From Chthonomonas sp. UBA2785 (GTDB lineage Bacteria > Armatimonadota > Fimbriimonadia > Fimbriimonadales > Fimbriimonadaceae): a stretch of DNA of 28,412 nt. Shown piece by piece: positions 23,873-28,412 of this stretch (position 1 is the stretch's first letter; every line of letters starts with the position of its first letter). The DNA is taken from contig DEIB01000034.1 of assembly GCA_002352215.1 (NCBI GenBank), positions 1-28,412 of the forward strand, in the 5' to 3' direction. The notes beneath the pieces are model-generated. The model was given only the letters and a program-made list of their open reading frames with translations. It was not told the DNA's origin and did not search any database. The position numbers and the translations under genes are program-made.

Positions 23873-24445
23873 TTAGGCTTGCAGGCGGTCCAGCAGGCGG
23901 CCTTCGCAGGTCTGCAGTTCGGTGAGCGTGGCTTCGTCCATCGCCTGGATCTGGGCGACGAGGCCATCGAATTGGGCGATGCGTTCGGCGCGGAGTTCGC
24001 GGCGCAGGCGGCCACTCACGAAGGCGATGCGCTCCTCGCGGGTCTCGCAGATGAGGGTGGGCACGGGCACCGGGCGACCGTTTTCCACCGCGACCATGAT
24101 GACGCGGGCGGTATTGGTGTGGGTGTCGCGGCCGGTGGGGAGGTCGGTGGCGGTGACGTCAATGGTGACCTCCACCGAGGTGCGGCCGGCATAGCTCACA
24201 TGGCCGCGCATGGTCACCAGCGCGCCGACATCAATGGGGGTGTGAAAATCCACGCGCTCGAAGGAGGCAGTGACGCACACGCGCCCGGCAAACTTCTGCG
24301 CGGTGGCGCTGGCGGTGAGGTCAATCATGCTGAGGATGCTGCCGCCGAAGACCTTGCCGAGCACGTTGGCATCGGTAGGGGTCATGATCTGCGCGAGCTT
24401 GAGGTGGGTGTCTTGGACGCGCACCTCTTTTTTGCTCTCGCTCAC
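23873..24445 (-). CDS. Acyl-CoA thioesterase, YciA/BFIT-like hotdog fold
   Basis: A 190-residue hotdog-fold enzyme that hydrolyses acyl-CoA thioesters. The catalytic helix segment is N27-x2-G30-K-V-F-G34-G35-x6-D42 (N-V-L-G-K-V-F-G-G-S-I-L-S-M-I-D), with Asn/Asp as catalytic residues. F-H-T-P-I-D-V-G-A-L-V and V-E-V-T-I-D-V complete the fold. The C-terminal 50 residues form an extra charged helix region (R-R-E-L-R-A-E-R) not in short YciA proteins. The start is GTG, overlapping the tpiA stop (GTGA, 24442-24445), so the two are coupled. It is followed by the DAO-family gene 4 nt later. Confidence 0.88.
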   Translation of the reverse strand: MSESKKEVRVQDTHLKLAQIMTPTDANVLGKVFGGSILSMIDLTASATAQKFAGRVCVTASFERVDFHTPIDVGALVTMRGHVSYAGRTSVEVTIDVTATDLPTGRDTHTNTARVIMVAVENGRPVPVPTLICETREERIAFVSGRLRRELRAERIAQFDGLVAQIQAMDEATLTELQTCEGRLLDRLQA

Positions 24446-25215
24446 GGGGCGGCCGCCTCGACAATGCGGCGGAAACCGGCGGCATCCAGGCTGGCACCGC
24501 CCACCAGGCCGCCATCAATGTCGCTTTGGCCAAAGAGTTCGGCGGCGTTCTCGGCCTTCACCGATCCGCCGTAGAGCACGCGCACCTGGTTTTGCACCCC
24601 GGCGGGGAACCACTGCCGGATGAAGGCGCACACGCGGTTGGCTTCGTCGGCGGCGCAGGTTTGGCCGGTGCCGATGGCCCACACGGGCTCGTAGGCCACC
24701 ACGGTTTTGGCCATGTCGCCCTCGGTAAAGCCCTGGAACGCGCCCTCCAGTTGCTCGCGGATGACATCCTCGGTGCGGCCGGCTTCGCGCTCGGCCAGGG
24801 TCTCGCCGACGCAAAGGATGGGCACCAACCCGACGCGCATCAGGGCTTCCATCTTGCGGCGGACGGTGGTGTTGGTTTCGGCGAAGTAGCCGACGTCGCC
24901 GGCGTCTATATCCAGCTTGCCGAAGCGGCCCCGGGTCTCGCTGTGCCCCACAATGCCGTAGCGGGCGCCCGCGTCATCCAGCATTTCGGCGCTGATTTGG
25001 CCGGTGAAGGCGCCATTGGGCACCCAGAAGCAGTCTTGGCCCCCGGTGCTGACCCCGGCGGGGCAGTGGGCCGCGATTTCGGCCAGCAGGGTGAAGGGCG
25101 GGCACACCACCACCTCGACGGCGGCGGGCAAACCGCTGAGTTCGGCGACAAGAGCCTGGCCCGTGGCCCTCGTCATGTTCATCTTCCAGTTCCCGGCCAC
25201 CAGCGGCTTTCGCAT
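24442..25215 (-). CDS. tpiA: Triosephosphate isomerase
   Basis: Interconverts dihydroxyacetone phosphate and glyceraldehyde 3-phosphate. The 257-residue length matches the family (E. coli 255). Catalytic residues are present: N9-W-K11 in G-N-W-K-M-N, His91 in G-H-S-E-T-R (canonical G-H-S-E-R-R with one Arg replaced by Thr95) and Glu176 in A-Y-E-P-V-W-A-I-G-T-G. The phosphate-binding end is L-Y-G-G-S-V and G-G-L-V-G-G-A-S-L. The ATG at 25215 has CACAAT 6 nt upstream and no ribosome binding site. It heads a three-gene unit with the thioesterase and the FAD oxidoreductase. It is away from gap and pgk as far as this window shows. Confidence 0.96.
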   Translation of the reverse strand: MRKPLVAGNWKMNMTRATGQALVAELSGLPAAVEVVVCPPFTLLAEIAAHCPAGVSTGGQDCFWVPNGAFTGQISAEMLDDAGARYGIVGHSETRGRFGKLDIDAGDVGYFAETNTTVRRKMEALMRVGLVPILCVGETLAEREAGRTEDVIREQLEGAFQGFTEGDMAKTVVAYEPVWAIGTGQTCAADEANRVCAFIRQWFPAGVQNQVRVLYGGSVKAENAAELFGQSDIDGGLVGGASLDAAGFRRIVEAAAP

Positions 25216-25221
25216 GCTGTT

Positions 25222-25227
25222 ATTGTG
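25222..25227 (-). promoter_or_regulatory. Candidate -10 element of tpiA
   Basis: CACAAT on the minus strand, 6 nt before the ATG. The same heptamer CACAATA with the same spacing is present before hsp20. Confidence 0.4.
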
Positions 25228-25248
25228 GCCGGGAAGGAAACGGGGAAG

Positions 25249-25707
25249 TTAGGCGCGGACGACCGTCGGGTCCACGGCGATCTCCACCGTGCCGCGCACC
25301 GCGTTGGTGACGATGCAGTAGGCGTCCGCTTTGTGCGCCATGTCTTCGGCCATCTTGAAATGGTCTTCGGTGGCTTCGTGGCTGAGCGTGATGACCGGCC
25401 GGAGCGTGATCTTGGTGTATTTGAAGGAAGGACCGCTCTCTTCCACTTCGCCCTGGGCGTTGGTCTCGATCCCCGTAAACGGCAGCTTGCGGTTGGTGGC
25501 GATGATGCCAAAGGTGATGCTGTAGCAGGCGGCAATGGCGCTGGTCAGCAGCTCTTCGGGGTTGGTGGACTGGCTTTCGCTGCCGCCAAACTCGGGCGGG
25601 ACGCGCAGTTCGATGCCCACTTGGGTGCGTTGCGTGGTGGCCTTGCCTTGGCCGTCGCGGCCTCCGGCCCATTGAACTTGCACCGGATACTCGTGGATTT
25701 TCGCCAT
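25249..25707 (-). CDS. OsmC/Ohr family peroxiredoxin-like protein
   Basis: A 152-residue protein of the OsmC family, thiol peroxidases that reduce organic hydroperoxides. Both redox Cys are present: Cys61 in S-A-I-A-A-C-Y and Cys131 in A-D-A-Y-C-I-V-T-N. The N-P-E-E-L-L segment before Cys61 and the G-S-E-S-Q-S-T loop are also typical. It fits OsmC, the osmotically induced type, better than Ohr, but the border is not sharp. Probably cytoplasmic. The ATG at 25707 has TAGACC 6 nt upstream. Its stop is 33 nt before the tpiA start; tpiA probably has its own promoter. Confidence 0.9.
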   Translation of the reverse strand: MAKIHEYPVQVQWAGGRDGQGKATTQRTQVGIELRVPPEFGGSESQSTNPEELLTSAIAACYSITFGIIATNRKLPFTGIETNAQGEVEESGPSFKYTKITLRPVITLSHEATEDHFKMAEDMAHKADAYCIVTNAVRGTVEIAVDPTVVRA

Positions 25708-25713
25708 GTCTCT

Positions 25714-25719
25714 GGTCTA
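25714..25719 (-). promoter_or_regulatory. Weak candidate -10 element of the osmC-like gene
   Basis: TAGACC on the minus strand, 6 nt before the ATG. It fits the spacing seen elsewhere in the window but is a poor match to the consensus. Confidence 0.25.
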
Positions 25720-25785
25720 CCGCGTCAGGCGTCCCGATGTCTCGGGAGCGGGGCGCATGGCTGGGGTATTGTTTGGGTCTCGCTG

Positions 25786-25861
25786 GGCGTCGTACCCAAG
25801 CGGTGAAGGGAACGGTCTGCAAAACCGTGATGCAGCGGTTCGAGTCCGCTCGACGCCTCCA
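25786..25861 (+). tRNA. tRNA-Cys (GCA), first copy
   Basis: Cloverleaf of 76 nt with an encoded CCA. Acceptor GGCGTCG (25786-25792) pairs with CGACGCC (25851-25857), discriminator U, then CCA (25859-25861). The D arm has a 3-bp CCC/GGG stem. The anticodon stem ACGGT/ACCGT encloses loop CTGCAAA with anticodon GCA. T arm AGCGG/CCGCT with loop TTCGAGT. It differs clearly in sequence from the second copy 31 nt downstream. Confidence 0.92.
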
Positions 25862-25892
25862 ACCTTGTTGCGTTCCCGCGAAAAAACAGTTA

Positions 25893-25967
25893 GGCGCCGT
25901 AGCCAAGTGGTAAGGCAGAGGACTGCAAATCCTTTACGCGGCGGTTCGAATCCGCCCGGCGCCTCCA
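25893..25967 (+). tRNA. tRNA-Cys (GCA), second copy
   Basis: Cloverleaf of 75 nt with an encoded CCA. Acceptor GGCGCCG (25893-25899) pairs with CGGCGCC (25957-25963), discriminator U, then CCA. Anticodon stem AGGA/TCCT with loop CTGCAAA, anticodon GCA; T arm GGCGG/CCGCC with loop TTCGAAT. This copy looks like a standard bacterial tRNA-Cys. Confidence 0.94.
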
Positions 25968-26033
25968 ACTTTCTTCCTGCTCCGTTTGGCGGCAAGTCCC
26001 GCCTTTTGCGCCGCTCTGAGGGGCTGAATCGTC

Positions 26034-26039
26034 TAAGTT
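26034..26039 (+). promoter_or_regulatory. Candidate -10 element of the cyclophilin gene
   Basis: TAAGTT, 6 nt before the ATG at 26046; no ribosome binding site is present in the gap. Confidence 0.45.
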
Positions 26040-26045
26040 ATTGAC

Positions 26046-26582
26046 ATGGCCTTGCGGCGACTCATCCTGTTTGTTGCGGTGCTGATGGCGGCCCTGATGG
26101 TGCCGGCCCTCATCCCGCAAAACCGCCCCACAATGACCCTCGAGGTCGAAGGGCGCGGCCGCATCGTCATCGAGATGTATCCGGACAAGGCCCCGAAGAC
26201 GGTGGGCCACATCCAGGGGCTGGTGCGCCGGGGCTTTTATGATGGTCAGCGCTTCTTCCGGGTGATCACCGAGCCGCGTCCCTATCTCATCCAGACGGGC
26301 GACCCGGCCAGCCGCACCCAGGCGATGGACAGCGCCAACATGGGCAGTGGCGGCAGCGGCGCGCGCGTGCCCTATGAAGATAGCGGCCTGCCGAATGACA
26401 CGGGCTACGTCGGCCTCAGCACCCTCCCGCGCGACCGTGACAGCGGAGACAGCCAGTTCTACATCCTGCTTGGCCCCTCGCGGTTCTTGGATGGTCAGTA
26501 CACGGTGTTTGGCCGGGTCACGCAGGGCATGGACGTAGTCCGCTCCATCCAACTGGGCGATCGCATCACCTCGATTCGCTAA
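26046..26582 (+). CDS. Membrane-anchored cyclophilin-type peptidyl-prolyl isomerase
   Basis: A 178-residue protein that should catalyse cis-trans isomerisation of X-Pro bonds outside the cytoplasm. An N-terminal hydrophobic segment (about 5-22) acts as signal anchor or signal peptide. The cyclophilin domain has F-Y-D-G-Q-R-F-F-R-V (with the catalytic Arg), Q-T-G-D-P, G-D-S-Q-F-Y-I-L-L and F-L-D-G-Q-Y-T-V-F-G-R-V. The usual Trp of the W-L-D-G motif is Phe, and the loop M-G-S-G-G-S-G-A-R-V is the short bacterial form. The ATG at 26046 fits the leaderless pattern. It lies about 60 nt upstream of the ABC permease genes, which have their own TAGAAT element. Confidence 0.9.
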   Translation: MALRRLILFVAVLMAALMVPALIPQNRPTMTLEVEGRGRIVIEMYPDKAPKTVGHIQGLVRRGFYDGQRFFRVITEPRPYLIQTGDPASRTQAMDSANMGSGGSGARVPYEDSGLPNDTGYVGLSTLPRDRDSGDSQFYILLGPSRFLDGQYTVFGRVTQGMDVVRSIQLGDRITSIR

Positions 26583-26623
26583 TCCTGTTTGCGGATTCCC
26601 GCTCATCGGCCCGTTTCCTCGGC

Positions 26624-26629
26624 TAGAAT
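26624..26629 (+). promoter_or_regulatory. Candidate -10 element of the ABC permease operon
   Basis: TAGAAT, 12 nt before the ATG at 26642, longer than the 5-7 nt gap seen in other genes, so a very short leader is possible. Confidence 0.45.
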
Positions 26630-26641
26630 GAGCGGGCAACT

Positions 26642-27616
26642 ATGGCTTCGGGCGGCACCTCTTCGGCATCGCTGACGCGTCGGCTTTTGGGCCGCGTGGC
26701 GGCGGGCTTGCTGAGCGTGCTGTTTGTCGCCTTCGTCACCTTCATGGCCGACGAATTGGCCCCCGGGGATGCCGCGATGGCCATCCTGGGCGAGAAAGCC
26801 CGCCCCGAGCAAATCACCGCGATGCGCAAGCAGATGGGGCTGGATCGGCCTGTGGCCGTGCGCTTTGTGGAGTATGTGGGCAACGCGGCGCGGGGTGACT
26901 TTGGCAACTCCTACTTCGGTACCCGCGAGCCCGTGAGTGAGCTGATTGGCCGCTCGTTGCCCATCACGGCGATGCTGGCGGTACTGGCCATTGGGGTGGC
27001 GGCCCTGATCGGGATTTTGCTCGGTTCTTTGGCGGCGATCTTTGAAGACCGCTGGCCCGACCGCATCATCCTTGCCCTCAGCACTTTGGGGGTTACGGTG
27101 CCAAACTTTGTTCTTATCCCCATCTTCATGCTCATCTTTGTGTTGAGGATGGACCTCTTCCCGCTCACCTGGGAAACCCCCCTGCGCGGCCCGCTTTTCT
27201 TCTATCTGGTGCTGCCGGTGGCGGTATTGGCGGCCCGGCCGATGGCGGTGCTCACTCGCCTGACCCGCGCCAGTTTCGTGGATGTTTTGCGCCAAGAATA
27301 TATGCGTTTTGCCCGCGCCAAGGGCGTGCCGTTTGGGCAACGCATGTTCAAGCACGGCCTGCGTAACGCCATGCCCCCGGTGGTGACCGCCATGGGCAAC
27401 TCGTTCGGCATTCTGCTCACGGGGTCGTTCATCACCGAGACTGCATTTGCCATGCCCGGGCTGGGCAAGGCCGCGATTGACGCGATCAAGAAGCGCGACA
27501 CCCCGGTGGTGATGGCCACTGCTCTCACGGCGGCGGTGCTCTACATCCTGGTGAACCTCATCGTGGACCTGATGCAGCCCGCGCTCGATCCGCGCGTGCG
27601 GGAGTCGCAGGTATGA
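26642..27616 (+). CDS. ABC transporter permease, DppB/OppB type
   Basis: A 324-residue inner-membrane permease of a peptide/nickel-type importer. It has an N-terminal TM segment (about 15-33), followed by the A-P-G-D-A-A segment and M-G-L-D-R-P, typical of DppB, then five more TM helices. The cytoplasmic E-A-A-like coupling loop reads E-Y-M-R-F-A-R-A-K-G-V-P, and after it come H-G-L-R-N-A and the G-S-F-I-T-E region. Substrate cannot be determined here; the binding protein and ATPases are not in the window. It overlaps the next permease by 4 nt (ATGA, 27613-27616), so the two are translated together. Confidence 0.93.
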   Translation: MASGGTSSASLTRRLLGRVAAGLLSVLFVAFVTFMADELAPGDAAMAILGEKARPEQITAMRKQMGLDRPVAVRFVEYVGNAARGDFGNSYFGTREPVSELIGRSLPITAMLAVLAIGVAALIGILLGSLAAIFEDRWPDRIILALSTLGVTVPNFVLIPIFMLIFVLRMDLFPLTWETPLRGPLFFYLVLPVAVLAARPMAVLTRLTRASFVDVLRQEYMRFARAKGVPFGQRMFKHGLRNAMPPVVTAMGNSFGILLTGSFITETAFAMPGLGKAAIDAIKKRDTPVVMATALTAAVLYILVNLIVDLMQPALDPRVRESQV

Positions 27617-28412
27617 AGCGGCGCGACCCGCTCTTTTGGGGCGGCGTGGTTTTCTTGGTTTTCTTGGTGCTGTTCGCGGTCTTCGGACCGAACCTGCGCC
27701 ACAACCCCATCACCCCGGTGGGCACCAACTTTTTGCCGCCGTCGTCGCAGTATTGGCTGGGCACGGATGAACTGGGGCGCGACATCTTTGCCCGCCTGGC
27801 CGAAGGGGCACGGATATCGCTCTTCGTCGGGTTTGCGGTGCAGGCCATCGCCCTCACCGTCGGCATCATTGTCGGCCTGACCGGGGTGTACGGGCCGCGC
27901 TGGCTCGCCGGGCCGATTATGCGCCTCACGGACGCCATGTTCGCCTTCCCCGATATCCTCCTCGCCATCCTCATCATCGGGGTGTGGGGGCTGGGCATCA
28001 CGCCCGTCATCGTGGCGCTTAGCATCACCGCCTGGCCGGGGGTGGCGAGGCTGGTGAAGACGCAAGCCGCCGCCATGAACGAACGCGAATTCGTGGTGGC
28101 CAGCCGCGCCCTGGGGGCAGGCACCCTGTGGACCGTGACCCGGCACGTACTGCCGCACTTGGCCCCGCTACTGACGGCGGTGGCGATGGTGGAGGTCGCG
28201 GGGACGATCCTGGGCGAGAGTGCTTTGTCCTTCCTGGGGATTGGCGTGCAGCCGCCCAACCCGAGCTGGGGGAGCATGATCAACTCGGCGCGGTCGGAGA
28301 TGAATAGCCACCCCACCCTGTTGCTGTGGCCGTGTTTGATCCTCTCGATGACGGTGTTTGCGCTGAACTTTGTGGGGGATGGCCTGCGCCGCCGCCTCGA
28401 CCCGCGCGCGAG
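27613..28412 (+). CDS. ABC transporter permease, DppC/OppC type (cut by window end)
   Basis: Second permease of the same importer, about 266 codons visible with no stop before the window ends. It has an N-terminal TM helix (about 8-26), the characteristic W-L-G-T-D-E-L-G-R-D-I-F-A-R loop, further TM helices, the coupling loop E-F-V-V-A-S-R-A-L-G-A, and E-S-A-L-S-F-L-G-I-G-V-Q-P-P with P-S-W-G. The last residues, F-V-G-D-G-L-R-R-R-L-D-P-R, are the usual C-terminal end of DppC, so only a few residues are missing. Confidence 0.93.
   Translation, partial: MKRRDPLFWGGVVFLVFLVLFAVFGPNLRHNPITPVGTNFLPPSSQYWLGTDELGRDIFARLAEGARISLFVGFAVQAIALTVGIIVGLTGVYGPRWLAGPIMRLTDAMFAFPDILLAILIIGVWGLGITPVIVALSITAWPGVARLVKTQAAAMNEREFVVASRALGAGTLWTVTRHVLPHLAPLLTAVAMVEVAGTILGESALSFLGIGVQPPNPSWGSMINSARSEMNSHPTLLLWPCLILSMTVFALNFVGDGLRRRLDPRA

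Noticed and set aside
22957..23925. Long plus-strand frame opposite the FAD oxidoreductase and thioesterase genes
   Set aside because: Low-complexity A/G/H/Q composition, antisense to two clear enzyme genes.
25706..26044. Open frames on both strands across the tRNA genes
   Set aside because: They translate the two tRNA-Cys genes and have no coding support; the typical R-R-A-D-S-N-R peptides are tRNA translations.

Overview
The window looks like a chromosomal segment of an Armatimonadota bacterium, probably of the Fimbriimonas type. Most genes are GC-rich. One gene encodes an H-X9-DG-type prepilin protein of the kind abundant in Armatimonadota and Planctomycetota. Many start codons carry a -10-like hexamer 5 to 7 nt upstream and no ribosome binding site, which suggests leaderless mRNAs. 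The taxon is inferred from these traits, not from a marker gene.

Layout. 141-8925 is rich in protein quality control: FtsH, a TPR protein, a YfhO-type membrane protein, two tandem ClpS-like adaptors and a DUF429 protein run on the plus strand, facing an Hsp20-lon pair on the minus strand. 8986-10977 holds mpl (murein peptide recycling) and an exported YbjN-like protein. 11051-13796 (minus) holds the prepilin-like gene, a cation diffusion facilitator and an ATP-grasp enzyme. Five 11-bp-phased TTAAC-type repeats upstream of the prepilin gene look like a Pho box.

13883-17035 (minus) is a run of eight short, AT-richer genes for small membrane proteins and lipoproteins. A DUF2207 gene (17129-18886, plus) follows. 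18893-22588 (minus) is an array of Rhs (YD-repeat) C-terminal cassettes: three copies of the same Rhs-core segment plus a 26-bp scrap, each copy followed by a small lipoprotein or membrane-protein gene. Only one copy keeps a full core and a C-terminal toxin-like domain. No full-length rhs gene is present. In all three copies the Rhs frame is cut at the same place by a Shine-Dalgarno/stop/ATG junction, so the core-plus-toxin unit appears to be translated on its own. Three proteins, two in the array and one in the block left of DUF2207, share a C-x16-C-G-K-P signature, which ties the two blocks together as a probable immunity-gene repertoire.

22735-25707 (minus) returns to core metabolism: an FAD oxidoreductase, an acyl-CoA thioesterase, triosephosphate isomerase and an OsmC protein. 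Two different tRNA-Cys genes, a membrane-anchored cyclophilin and two oligopeptide-type ABC permeases (the second cut by the window end) close the window.
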